This document shows, one piece after another, positions 16,727-24,622 of a DNA stretch of 52,378 nucleotides. The DNA comes from CAZGZD01 sp964401915 (lineage in GTDB: Bacteria > Patescibacteriota > Microgenomatia > UBA1406 > GWC2-37-13): assembly GCA_964401915.1 (NCBI GenBank), contig CAYOAI010000005.1:1-52378 (forward strand), written 5' to 3'. The notes under the pieces were generated by a model, which saw nothing but the letters and a program-made list of their open reading frames with translations, was not told the DNA's origin and did not search any database. The position numbers and the translations under genes are program-made. Each line of letters begins with the position of its first letter. The stretch's first letter is position 1.

Positions 16727-17488
16727 TTATGCTGTGTTTTTGATCCAGGGAGTTGAGAAGTTGTGGAGCTTATCGACAATCCAGATCATAAGTAAACTAA
16801 TAATGGTGATCACGACTACAGTTGCAAATACTCGTTCAACCAAAAAAGATCGGGAGGCACGAGTAAGCATGATCCCAAGGCCGTATTTGGCACCTATCCA
16901 CTCGGCGATTACAGCTGATAAAAATGCATAAGCTGTAGCTATGCGAAGACCTGAAAAGAAGTGAGATATGCTCGATGGGATGGTTATATAGCCAAAAATC
17001 TGCCCCTTGCTTGCCCCCATAGCCTCAAAAGTCCGTAGAGTCGATCGATCAATCTGTGAGAATCCCTCAATCAGGCTCATGGTAATTGGGAAAAATGTCA
17101 CGAGTGCAACGATCAGTATTTTGGGCAAAAGTCCAAATCCCAGCCATATTGTCAGAAGTGGTGCAAGTGCAATAAATGGAATAGTCTGAGATACGACTAT
17201 CAGCGGATATAAGCTTTTTCCAATAGCACGTGACCAATGTATGAGTGTGGCTGTCGTAATTCCTATTGTGGTTCCTATAATAAGCCCTATTATGCACTCA
17301 AGTACTGTAATCAAGCTGTTCTGCCATAGAAGTCCGGCTGACAAGTATAGCTCTTGTAATACTTGATATGGTGATGGCAAAATCCAGGGCTCAATGTGAA
17401 ATATCCAGACAGCAAGCGCCCACACTAGAATTAGTGACACAAGTATGAGAGGTGATAGATAGTCAGCGATGCTTATCGACTTTTTCAT
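16727..17488 (-). CDS. thiX: ABC transporter permease (ThiX-like)
   Basis: A 253-residue permease of the binding-protein-dependent type with about six membrane helices. The cytoplasmic coupling loop is in the E-A-M-G-A-S-K-G-Q-I-F-G-Y-I-T-I-P region, matching the EAA motif that docks on the ATPase. It belongs to the SsuC/TauC/ThiX group. Its start overlaps the end of the upstream thiamine-binding gene by 26 bases, and the binding protein follows four bases after its stop, so the operon is tightly coupled. Confidence 0.87.
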   Translation of the reverse strand: MKKSISIADYLSPLILVSLILVWALAVWIFHIEPWILPSPYQVLQELYLSAGLLWQNSLITVLECIIGLIIGTTIGITTATLIHWSRAIGKSLYPLIVVSQTIPFIALAPLLTIWLGFGLLPKILIVALVTFFPITMSLIEGFSQIDRSTLRTFEAMGASKGQIFGYITIPSSISHFFSGLRIATAYAFLSAVIAEWIGAKYGLGIMLTRASRSFLVERVFATVVVITIISLLMIWIVDKLHNFSTPWIKNTA

Positions 17489-17762
17489 TGATTGTCATGA
17501 CCCCTTTGGGGTTATAAATAATTTTTACATTTGAAAACACTGATTCAGCTCCCGCCTCAATTGCTACGTGTTGTGCTTTTTTGAGAAGTTCAATAAGTAC
17601 GTCAAGATCTCCTTCAATCGTCGTCTCCATAGGGCCTACTTCATAGGATAAGCCTGAATCGGCAATCTGTGCGATGACTTTGTCGATTATCTGCAGCGCT
17701 TCTTCTTTATTTTTAGCAGTTGGAATGATTTGAAGAGATAGACTGGCTGTTGGTTTGTGCAT
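17463..17762 (-). CDS. Small thiamine-binding protein of the MTH1187/YkoF type
   Basis: A 99-residue cytoplasmic protein matching the thiamine-binding (PF01910-type) fold: L-S-L-Q-I-I-P start, a central Y-E-V-G-P-M-E-T-T-I-E-G-D strand-loop, then a helix with L-L-K-K-A-Q and the end strand S-N-V-K-I-I-Y. Family members bind thiamine or its pyrimidine moiety and often sit with thiamine or hydroxymethylpyrimidine transport genes. It is the first gene after the TPP riboswitch; the ATG lies 5 bases after the aptamer's GGAGGGA, which can also serve as the ribosome binding site. Confidence 0.8.
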   Translation of the reverse strand: MHKPTASLSLQIIPTAKNKEEALQIIDKVIAQIADSGLSYEVGPMETTIEGDLDVLIELLKKAQHVAIEAGAESVFSNVKIIYNPKGVMTINEKVDKHR

Positions 17763-17850
17763 ATTGTTCCCTCCGACGGAATTACCCGTACAGGTTCGAT
17801 GGGTTAGCCGATCTAATCGGCACTCTCAGCCCGCAAAACACGAGCTCCCC
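17763..17850 (-). promoter_or_regulatory. TPP (thiamine pyrophosphate) riboswitch
   Basis: Read on the minus strand, the segment holds the TPP aptamer core: GGGCTGAGAG (CTGAGA complement at 17824-17829), a variable P3-side helix GCCGATTAGATCGGC, AACCC, GAACCTG (about 17797-17791), CGGGTAAT and GTCGGAGGGA (ending at 17768). The start codon at 17762 follows after 5 bases, so there is no separate downstream expression platform; the conserved GGAGGGA of the aptamer is the only ribosome-binding-like sequence. Binding of TPP would thus hide it and block translation of the importer operon. A TATAAT on the same strand at 17859-17854 lies right at the 5' edge of the aptamer. Confidence 0.93.
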
Positions 17851-17853
17851 AAA

Positions 17854-17859
17854 ATTATA
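17854..17859 (-). promoter_or_regulatory. -10 box of the thiamine importer operon
   Basis: Minus-strand TATAAT, with TTGTGA 16 bases further upstream as a possible -35. Transcription would start around 17847, inside the 5' strand of the TPP aptamer, which is unusually tight; an upstream start cannot be excluded. Confidence 0.5.
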
Positions 17860-17973
17860 CCGATCGTCAACGAATTCACAAATTAACAGTGGTCAACTGT
17901 ATGACGATCGAGTATATGCTCGGTCGTTTTTTCAAGTGCGACCGGCATACTATGCAAAAGCATACATCATTGC

Positions 17974-17979
17974 TACAAT
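17974..17979 (+). promoter_or_regulatory. -10 box of thiamine pyrophosphokinase gene
   Basis: TGCTACAAT (17971-17979) is a TGn-extended TACAAT ending 7 bases before the ATG at 17987. The same nine bases precede the gene at 19376. No good -35 is seen, as is usual for extended -10 promoters. Confidence 0.5.
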
Positions 17980-17986
17980 ACTGTCA

Positions 17987-18625
17987 ATGAAAAAAGCAAT
18001 TATTTTTTTGCATGGAGATCTTGCGGATATTAGTCGAGCAAAGGATTATGTTGAAGATGACGATTTGATCATCTGCGCCGATGGGGGAGTGGAATATGCA
18101 CTAAAGGTTAGTTGTATGCCCGACATTGTCATTGGCGACCTGGATTCAATATCAAAAGAGTCTGAAAGTAAGCTCAAGCGCCAGAAAGTGGAGTTTATTA
18201 GATATCCTAAAGATAAAGATGAATCAGATGGAGAACTTGCAGTTGACTATGCAGTAAAGCGGGGTTACAAAAAAATTATCATTTTTGGTCTTCTTGGGAG
18301 ACGTGTGGACCATGTGATCAGCAATCTTTTTTTGCCGCTTGCATTTAAAGATAAAGATATTGATATTTGCTATTTTGATGGTAATCAGGAAATATTCATT
18401 ATTGGGGAGTCTGCTGAGATTAAGGGTAAGGTAGGGGATCGATTGTCACTTATCCCAGTGTTAGGTGATGTAATGGGTGTAGCGACTGAGGGGCTCAAGT
18501 TTCCTCTAAAGGACGAGACGTTAAGGCTTGGTTTCTCACGCGGGATAAGTAATATCTTTATTAACCGCTTAGTGAAAGTCACATTTCAAAAAGGCTGTCT
18601 TCTAGCTATTCATAGTAGAGATTGA
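17987..18625 (+). CDS. thiN: Thiamine pyrophosphokinase
   Basis: A 212-residue enzyme that converts thiamine plus ATP to thiamine pyrophosphate. Family motifs are CADGG(V) near residue 32, P-D-I-V-I-G-D-L-D-S, the K-D-K-D-E-S-D-G-E-L-A block, and GLLGRRVDH, followed by a beta-rich C-terminal thiamine-binding domain with S-L-I-P. The frame is open for another 79 codons upstream but those run through the divergent riboswitch; the ATG at 17987 after an extended -10 box is the sensible start. Divergent from the TPP-controlled importer, so uptake and activation are adjacent. This enzyme needs free thiamine, which suggests that the importer delivers thiamine itself. Confidence 0.9.
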   Translation: MKKAIIFLHGDLADISRAKDYVEDDDLIICADGGVEYALKVSCMPDIVIGDLDSISKESESKLKRQKVEFIRYPKDKDESDGELAVDYAVKRGYKKIIIFGLLGRRVDHVISNLFLPLAFKDKDIDICYFDGNQEIFIIGESAEIKGKVGDRLSLIPVLGDVMGVATEGLKFPLKDETLRLGFSRGISNIFINRLVKVTFQKGCLLAIHSRD

Positions 18626-18650
18626 ATAATACTCTCATCTGTGATATTAT
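18622..18650 (+). promoter_or_regulatory. Promoter for the 18659 gene
   Basis: TTGAAT (18622-18627, overlapping the thiN stop), a 17-base spacer and TATTAT (18645-18650) with a TGn extension (TGA before it). The ATG at 18659 starts 9 bases after the -10 box, so the transcript is nearly leaderless. Confidence 0.75.
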
Positions 18651-18658
18651 AGGTCAAT

Positions 18659-19315
18659 ATGGCTGCAGAACAATTACTTGCTGAAGTTTCCAATATTCCG
18701 CCTTTGGCTTCGTGGCCTTTAGGGCTTGGACTTACAGTTTTTGGCTTTTGGTTTGCTGGACGGCAAGAGGCAGGAGTAGATGCAGTGAATAGATGGAAGG
18801 AGCAGTTGGCTCCGCATGCCTCTTCTTTAGATTGGATGAGCGGAATTGGTGCAAAAATGTCGACTAAGGACTTTTTTCAAGGAGCTCTTGAATGCGACCT
18901 TTTTTACTTTGCCGATACGGTGGCTACAAGAGCAGGTCAGATTGTTCGTGCACTTGGCAAAAAAAAGGATGATGGAAGATATGTGCTTGAACTCGGTCCT
19001 CTTCGTGCGAATTTTAAAGAAGATCCAAATGAGCGAATTAAGACATTTGAACTTAGCATAGCAGATCGTAGTGGAAGACATGCTGACTATAGTTACATTG
19101 TTGGTGGAAATGCTTTGATGACATATCGTACCCCAACAAATGTTCGAGGTAGTTTTCTTCATGATAGCGCTGCATATGGAAAACTTTCTCAAAGTGGCAT
19201 GACATACGAAGCGTTTGTTAGTGGTTATGCTCCTCTGTTTGAATCGCTACGTGCATTTACAACCCAGCTACATACTGCAAAAGCGCAAGATATACGCCGT
19301 GCACTTAGAAGGTAA
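18659..19315 (+). CDS. Protein of unknown function with an N-terminal hydrophobic segment
   Basis: A 218-residue protein I do not recognise. Residues about 15-33 are hydrophobic (P-L-A-S-W-P-L-G-L-G-L-T-V-F-G-F-W-F-A-G) and could be one membrane helix; the remainder is soluble and mixed alpha/beta with several aromatic-rich stretches (DLFYFADT, DYSYIVGG). No catalytic or binding motif stands out. It is a single-gene unit with its own strong promoter, between thiN and the polysaccharide cluster, and the 60-base gap after it contains the next promoter. Confidence 0.65.
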   Translation: MAAEQLLAEVSNIPPLASWPLGLGLTVFGFWFAGRQEAGVDAVNRWKEQLAPHASSLDWMSGIGAKMSTKDFFQGALECDLFYFADTVATRAGQIVRALGKKKDDGRYVLELGPLRANFKEDPNERIKTFELSIADRSGRHADYSYIVGGNALMTYRTPTNVRGSFLHDSAAYGKLSQSGMTYEAFVSGYAPLFESLRAFTTQLHTAKAQDIRRALRR

Positions 19316-19359
19316 GAACATAGGCATGAGCTAACGCCAACCAAACTTCGATAAACTGC

Positions 19360-19365
19360 TACAAT
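19360..19365 (+). promoter_or_regulatory. -10 box of the polysaccharide cluster
   Basis: TGCTACAAT (19357-19365), identical to the extended -10 before thiN, ends 10 bases before the ATG at 19376. No good -35 is visible. Confidence 0.5.
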
Positions 19366-19375
19366 ACTCTTCAAC

Positions 19376-20377
19376 ATGAGAGTACTTTTTCTCACAAGAC
19401 GATTTTATCCTGCAATCGGTGGGGTAGAGAAGCATGTTCTACGAGTGTCTCAAGAGCTTATTAAGAAGGGACACAAGGTAACCATACTAGCCGAAAAGCA
19501 CAAAAAATCTCTCAAAACAAAAGAAAAACACAAAGGAATTGAGGTAGTTCGACTCCCCTATTTTCCTGAAAATAAATTCAAAAAGCTTAGGATCTGGAAA
19601 TGGCTATGGAGCAATCGAGATTTGCTTAAAAATGCAGATATTGTTCACGCTCACGATGTGGCTTATTGGTGGTTTCCTTTCAAGTTTATCTATCCTCATA
19701 AATCCTTTTTTACTACGTTCCACGGCTATGAGACTGTTTTCCCACCAGCGCCTGCAGCAATACGACAGAGAAGACTTGCTGCAAAAATTAGCCGCGGTAC
19801 GATCAATGTGGGGGAGTATATCAAAAAGTGGTATGGAACTTCGAGTGACAATGTGGTTTATGGTGGAGTCGATCCAGTTCCAACTTCAAGCTTAAAAGTA
19901 AAAAAAAATAGTACAAAGCTAAAAATCTTGTTTATTGGCAGGCTGGAGGAAGACATTGGAGTCGATATATATCTTGAAGCTTTGGAAAATTTAAAAAAGC
20001 AGGGAGTTCAGTATGAGCTTACAGTATGTGGAGATGGCTCATATAGAGCGAAGTTTGCCAAACTTGGGAAAGTTCACGGATTTGTCGAAAATCTTTCGAG
20101 TTATATAGGCAAGTCAGATGTCGTACTTGCTTCTTCATATCTTTCAATACTTGAGGCTCTTTCTTACAATAAGCCTGTTGCAGCAGTCTATACAAACCCA
20201 CTTAAGAAAGACTATCTGACTCTAAGTCCTTTTGCTAATAATATAATGATCTGCAGGTCTGCAGATGATGTGGAAACCGCAATTCTGAATTACAAGAAAA
20301 GCAGGAGACCGGTATATGTTCCTCCAAGTTGGAATGATGTCACAGAAGTTTATATAAAGCTATGGAAAAAAATATAA
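19376..20377 (+). CDS. Glycosyltransferase family 4 (GT-B)
   Basis: A 333-residue GT4-type transferase. It begins FLTRRFYPAIGGVEKHV, the glycine-rich N-terminal loop of this family, has V-H-A-H-D in the first domain, then K-I-L-F-I-G-R-L-E-E-D-I-G at the start of the nucleotide-binding domain, and SILEALSYNKPVAA, the family's sugar-nucleotide-binding motif, although only its second Glu is kept. It transfers a sugar from a nucleotide donor, probably in the cytoplasm during assembly of a lipid-linked repeat unit. It overlaps the next gene by 16 bases. Acceptor and sugar are unknown. Confidence 0.85.
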   Translation: MRVLFLTRRFYPAIGGVEKHVLRVSQELIKKGHKVTILAEKHKKSLKTKEKHKGIEVVRLPYFPENKFKKLRIWKWLWSNRDLLKNADIVHAHDVAYWWFPFKFIYPHKSFFTTFHGYETVFPPAPAAIRQRRLAAKISRGTINVGEYIKKWYGTSSDNVVYGGVDPVPTSSLKVKKNSTKLKILFIGRLEEDIGVDIYLEALENLKKQGVQYELTVCGDGSYRAKFAKLGKVHGFVENLSSYIGKSDVVLASSYLSILEALSYNKPVAAVYTNPLKKDYLTLSPFANNIMICRSADDVETAILNYKKSRRPVYVPPSWNDVTEVYIKLWKKI

Positions 20378-21303
20378 AAGTATCGTTTGTCGCCACATTC
20401 CTCAATGAGGAGAATAGTATTGAAGCATTTATTGATTCTCTTATCGATCAGACTAAGATACCTGATGAGATTATTCTTATTGATGGAGGAAGTACTGATG
20501 AAACAATTGCAAAAATTAAGCAGAAGAAAAAACTAAAAAATACACAGGTATTAGCTCATAAGGGAAGCAGATCAGTGGGGCGGAACTTCGCGATCAAAAA
20601 GGCCAGAAATGAATACATATTAGTCTCAGATGTCGGCTGCATCCTCAAAAAAGACTGGGTTGAGAAGATGACGCGCGGATTTGAACAAGAAGTTGATGTG
20701 GTTGCTGGATACTACCTTCCGATTACAAATAATGTATTTGAAAAAGCTCTTGCGGCCTATACCTGTGTGATGCCGGACAAGCTTGATCCAGCAACTTATC
20801 TGCCATCATCACGCTCTATTGGCTTTACAAAGAGAGCCTGGCGCACAGTTGGAGGATATCCTGAGTATCTCAATACGTGTGAGGATCTTGTGTTTGCACG
20901 AAAGCTTAAAAAAGCTGAATTTAGATTTAATGTTCTGAAAAGTGCGCTTGTCTACTGGCCTCAGAAAAGCACATATATAGCGGCTTTTCGCCAGTTCTTT
21001 GGATATGCAAAGGGCGATGGAGAGGCTCTATATATTCGCTCTCAGACTCCTTTGCTTTATCTTCGCTATTTTTTGGGACTACTTATACTTGTGAATTTTA
21101 TATCTACAAAAAATATATTCGCTCTCTATCTATTTATCCTCATACACATCTTCTATGCCCTTTGGGCAGTGGCTAAAAATTATCGCTACGTGCGACATGC
21201 GCGCGCTTTCTATATACTGCCGATTCTGCAGTATGTGGCTGATGTGGCAGTACTTTCGGGGATGACGCTTGGTATAGTGAGATATATTCAGAAAAAGCTA
21301 TGA
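20362..21303 (+). CDS. Glycosyltransferase family 2, membrane-associated
   Basis: A 313-residue GT-A enzyme: V-S-F-V-A-T-F-L-N-E-E-N-S-I-E opening, IDGGSTDET, SVGRNFAIKKARNE and the metal-binding region V-S-D-V-G-C (D-V-G in place of the usual D-x-D), with a catalytic-type CED later. The C-terminal 80 residues hold two or three membrane helices. It overlaps the preceding gene by 16 bases and the flippase gene by four bases (ATGA), so it belongs to the same transcript. It probably adds a sugar to a lipid-linked glycan at the inner membrane face. Confidence 0.85.
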   Translation: MEKNIKVSFVATFLNEENSIEAFIDSLIDQTKIPDEIILIDGGSTDETIAKIKQKKKLKNTQVLAHKGSRSVGRNFAIKKARNEYILVSDVGCILKKDWVEKMTRGFEQEVDVVAGYYLPITNNVFEKALAAYTCVMPDKLDPATYLPSSRSIGFTKRAWRTVGGYPEYLNTCEDLVFARKLKKAEFRFNVLKSALVYWPQKSTYIAAFRQFFGYAKGDGEALYIRSQTPLLYLRYFLGLLILVNFISTKNIFALYLFILIHIFYALWAVAKNYRYVRHARAFYILPILQYVADVAVLSGMTLGIVRYIQKKL

Positions 21304-22538
21304 ACTCTGATCGAATAATAGTCACAAACACTCTCTATCAAGTAGTAGGTAAGACCGTAACGAGCATTTTTGGATTTATATCCATATACTTTCTCACCCG
21401 TCACCTGGGTTCAATTACTTTTTCAGAGTATAGCTTTATTATCGCTTATGTAGGGTTTGTCACAATTCTTACTGATTTTGGACTCACCCCATATTTAATT
21501 CGAGAAATAGCGTCAGATCAAGATAAATCAGACATACTCACCTCTGTTGCATTTACAGCACGCGGAGTGCTCTCAGTCTTCGCTTCTGTTGTATTTCTGA
21601 TACTAATATTCATACTGCCATACGCGTCTACTATTCGTATTGGGGTTTCGGTTGGCCTGATTAGTCAGTTTTTCCTTAACTTGTCTCTTATCATCTGGTC
21701 GGTATTTCAGGCAAGACTCAAATTTCAAAAGATGATGATTGCTCAGGTTGCATCGTCAGCTTTATTGCTTTTTCTGACTCTTGTTGGTGTATATTTCAAC
21801 CTTGGCCTTTTGTACTTTATCTGGGGTATTGCTGGATCAGCTTTTATTGGCTTTATTGTCAGTATAATGCTGATGGAAGGGGCTAAACTGCAAATTAATT
21901 TTGACCTTAAGCTTTTGAAAAAGACACTTCGGAGGTCCCTCTCCTTTGGCGTGTGGGTTGTGGTTGCGACTTTGTATTTCAAAGTGGATACGCTTATTCT
22001 CTCGATTTACTTCAATCCCTCAACTACGCCAGATGTTGGATATTACTCACTTGCCTACAGATTTTTTGAGGTGAGTGTCGTATTTGGCGGATTTTTCACT
22101 CAGACATTGTATCCTCATTTTTCTCGTATCTTGAAGACTTCTCAATTTAGATATCAGGCCAAAAGATACTTACTCTGGACATTTATTGTTGCGACGCTTG
22201 CAACAGGTGCGACTGCCGTATGTGCCAAGCCGGCCATTCTATTGATCGCCGGTGCCCAGTATCAACAAGCAATTCTGCCTCTGATGATTCTTTCGGCCGC
22301 CACATTTGTATCTGTGATGTCTGGATTTTTTAGCTCAATCGCATTTGCAGCACACAAACAAAAGCAGGTGCTTAAGTTCGGAGTCTTCGCGCTTGCTGTG
22401 AATATTCTGGGGAATCTACTACTTATTCCTCATAATGCAAGTATGGGCGCGGCAGTCATGACTGTTGTGACTCAGTCTATAGTCTGTGTGGCTTGTGCGC
22501 ACATTGCCTGGCGCGTATATAGGGGGCGTAATGTATAA
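21300..22538 (+). CDS. Wzx-type polysaccharide flippase
   Basis: A 412-residue protein with about 12 membrane helices of the MOP/polysaccharide-biosynthesis family. The N-terminus reads N-T-L-Y-Q-V-V-G-K-T-V-T-S-I-F-G-F, the first helix pattern of these exporters, followed by D-F-G-L-T-P-Y-L-I-R-E-I-A, a hallmark of the family. It would flip lipid-linked oligosaccharide across the membrane. ATGA overlap with the GT2 gene before it; a possible Wzy gene comes two genes later. Confidence 0.87.
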   Translation: MNSDRIIVTNTLYQVVGKTVTSIFGFISIYFLTRHLGSITFSEYSFIIAYVGFVTILTDFGLTPYLIREIASDQDKSDILTSVAFTARGVLSVFASVVFLILIFILPYASTIRIGVSVGLISQFFLNLSLIIWSVFQARLKFQKMMIAQVASSALLLFLTLVGVYFNLGLLYFIWGIAGSAFIGFIVSIMLMEGAKLQINFDLKLLKKTLRRSLSFGVWVVVATLYFKVDTLILSIYFNPSTTPDVGYYSLAYRFFEVSVVFGGFFTQTLYPHFSRILKTSQFRYQAKRYLLWTFIVATLATGATAVCAKPAILLIAGAQYQQAILPLMILSAATFVSVMSGFFSSIAFAAHKQKQVLKFGVFALAVNILGNLLLIPHNASMGAAVMTVVTQSIVCVACAHIAWRVYRGRNV

Positions 22539-22577
22539 AGGCTGCCTACGCCTAATGCAGTATACTATTTTCATACT

Positions 22578-23342
22578 ATGAAGCTTTCAGTAGTCATTCT
22601 AACCAAAAACAGTGAAGCTGATATAGAAAAGCTGATTCATTCACTTAGGTTTTGCGATGAAGTGCTTATCGTTGATGACGAGTCGACTGATAAGACTGCC
22701 GAGCGAGCGAAAAGCCTTGGAGCACAAGTCTACAGCAGACCACTTTCCGGTGACTTCGCCACTCAGCGCAATTTTGCAGATTCGCGCGCTATAGGGGACT
22801 GGATACTACATATTGATTCAGATGAAGAGGTAAACGACGCCCTAGCTGGCGAGATTATGCTGAAGATGAAAAATCCCAGTGTAAGTGCGTACTATATTAA
22901 ACGACGTGATTTCTTCTGGGGTAGAGAAGTGCGATATGGAGATGTGTGGACAGCCAGAAGTCGTGGATTTATCCGACTTTATCAGAAAAATTCTGGCACG
23001 TGGGAAGGTACTGTGCACGAAAAATTCACAACAAATAAACAAATATCAAAGCTTCAAAATGCCATCATTCACAGACCTCACCCGACAATCGCTGAGTTTA
23101 TTGGCGAAGTCAACCATTACTCCACACTCCGCGCCCGTGAGCTTGAGAGTCAAGGCAGGCGAGTGAACATAGTATCTGTCGTTCTCTACCCACTGCTTAA
23201 GTTTATCTATCTATATATTTTTCGACTAGGGATTCTGGATGGGTCCGCTGGCTTTGCGTATACATTTATGATGAGTTTTCACTCCTACCTTGTGCGAGCA
23301 AAGCTCTATCAGTATCTCTATATTGATAAAAAAGGCTTATGA
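22578..23342 (+). CDS. Glycosyltransferase family 2 (WaaE/KdtX-like)
   Basis: A 254-residue GT-A enzyme with L-S-V-V-I-L-T-K-N-S-E at the start, V-D-D-E-S-T-D-K-T, ATQRNFA, and the donor/metal motif LHIDSDEEV (DxD). The block YYIKRRDFFWGR and G-T-V-H-E-K further on are typical of the WaaE/LgtF-like subgroup. A C-terminal amphipathic or membrane segment (P-L-L-K-F-I-Y-L-Y-I-F) suggests membrane attachment. The stop overlaps the next gene (ATGA). A TATACT at 22561-22566 may provide an internal promoter. Confidence 0.87.
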   Translation: MKLSVVILTKNSEADIEKLIHSLRFCDEVLIVDDESTDKTAERAKSLGAQVYSRPLSGDFATQRNFADSRAIGDWILHIDSDEEVNDALAGEIMLKMKNPSVSAYYIKRRDFFWGREVRYGDVWTARSRGFIRLYQKNSGTWEGTVHEKFTTNKQISKLQNAIIHRPHPTIAEFIGEVNHYSTLRARELESQGRRVNIVSVVLYPLLKFIYLYIFRLGILDGSAGFAYTFMMSFHSYLVRAKLYQYLYIDKKGL

Positions 23343-24523
23343 TCAACGCATCTCTATTGCTTGGACTTTTTGCCTCGCTTGCTCTTGGCAATCTTGGCCG
23401 AATTTCTTTTTTTGGTCAGAGTATCAACGGATATATTTTTGAGTTTTTTGTACTGAGTCTATTCATCAGTCTATTTATTCAGTATCGATTTGAGGTATTC
23501 TTGTGGAGTCGTAGGCAGTTCCGAGCTGTATATGTCTTCCTGGGAGTGCTTGCTATCTCGCTCGTTGTTTCGATCGTCAGATTTCGTACATTTGAGAATG
23601 TAGTGGCTTTTTTGTACTTAGCACGGCTTACTCTATATTTTTCAGTATTTTTGCATCTTGCCTATCATAAGCAAAGCCACAAGCCATATCTTAAAGTATT
23701 CAAAAAAGTATTTTTGATATTTGCCGTACTTACTGCAGTATTCACCATTGTGCAATATACTTTGTACCCGAATCTTCGCAATCTTTTTTATCTTGGGTGG
23801 GATGAGCATCTGTACCGAGCATTTGGGCTATTTTTTGACACCTCGGTCGCGGCAGCAATCTATGGACTGACCTTTTTGGCACTCCTCATGGACACAAAGC
23901 ACAGAATTGTCAGTGCAAAGATCCGCATGACTCTTATGTCACTCAACGCGGTATTTTTGATTCTCAGCTTTGCACGGGGTGGATATCTCGCGCTTTTGGT
24001 CTCGGTTGCAATCTATATGACACGGCACCGAATGACAAGATGGCTTATCGCGGGCATTGTCGTGTGCGTACTTCTTTTTGTGCTTGCTCCAAAGCCAGGG
24101 GGCGAGGGAGTGAAGATTTTCCGGACAAACTCAATCCAAAGCAGGATCAAGGACGACGCTGCCGGTATCGAGCTTTTCAGACGCAATCCCATACTCGGGG
24201 TCGGCTACAATCATCTGCGAGGGATCAAGCCGGAAGTGCTACGCGGTACTGATCTGGACTCTCAGTCTCATGCTGCGGGATCATATCACTCAAGCTTTGT
24301 GACAATACTGGCAACTGGTGGAATACTGGGGTTTGTGGCACTGATATATGTGCTTATATCTTTGGCACGGATCTCTGAGAGCGCGCTTTATTTCGTAGTA
24401 TTTCTATCAATCTTTTCACTCTTTGACAATATTCTCCTTCACCCTTTTGTGCTCATTTTAGCGCTATTTTTGATAGCCTACGAGTACGAGGGAGATATTG
24501 CGCTTTCAAAAGATTCTGGGTGA
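23339..24523 (+). CDS. Wzy/O-antigen ligase-like membrane protein
   Basis: A 394-residue protein with about ten membrane helices and a larger extracytoplasmic loop in its C-terminal half. The block around residues 270-320 with R-R-N-P-I-L-G-V-G-Y-N, followed by a histidine-containing S-Y-H-S-S-F-V, matches the Wzy_C/O-antigen ligase pattern (x-N-P-x-x-G-x-G, then H). It would polymerise or ligate the flipped repeat unit outside the membrane. It closes the polysaccharide cluster, and is followed by a long hairpin repeat shared with another site in the window. Confidence 0.82.
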   Translation: MINASLLLGLFASLALGNLGRISFFGQSINGYIFEFFVLSLFISLFIQYRFEVFLWSRRQFRAVYVFLGVLAISLVVSIVRFRTFENVVAFLYLARLTLYFSVFLHLAYHKQSHKPYLKVFKKVFLIFAVLTAVFTIVQYTLYPNLRNLFYLGWDEHLYRAFGLFFDTSVAAAIYGLTFLALLMDTKHRIVSAKIRMTLMSLNAVFLILSFARGGYLALLVSVAIYMTRHRMTRWLIAGIVVCVLLFVLAPKPGGEGVKIFRTNSIQSRIKDDAAGIELFRRNPILGVGYNHLRGIKPEVLRGTDLDSQSHAAGSYHSSFVTILATGGILGFVALIYVLISLARISESALYFVVFLSIFSLFDNILLHPFVLILALFLIAYEYEGDIALSKDSG

Positions 24524-24532
24524 GGCATACTT

Positions 24533-24598
24533 GTCGTGCTGAACTTGTTTCAGCATCTAGAAATGAGGTATAAGATCCCGAAACGAGTTCGGGATGAC
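24533..24598. repeat. Long hairpin repeat, copy 1 (convergent gap)
   Basis: A 26-base arm (24533-24558) starting GTCGTGCTGAAC faces a 26-base arm (24573-24598) whose reverse complement starts GTCATCCCGAAC; 14 bases lie between. The arms differ at six positions, several of which are compatible with G-U pairing. Each arm is also a small palindrome (CTGAACTTGTTTCAG; CCCGAAACGAGTTCGGG). A second copy with the same design lies at 30460-30518. Both sit between convergent genes, so either could act as a two-way transcript end. Confidence 0.85.
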
Positions 24599-24622
24599 AA
24601 AAAACTAACAAAGCTTTTTTTG

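Noticed and set aside
17750..17986. A longer N-terminus for thiamine pyrophosphokinase
   Set aside because: It would translate the complement of the TPP riboswitch; the family start and an extended -10 box fix the ATG at 17987.
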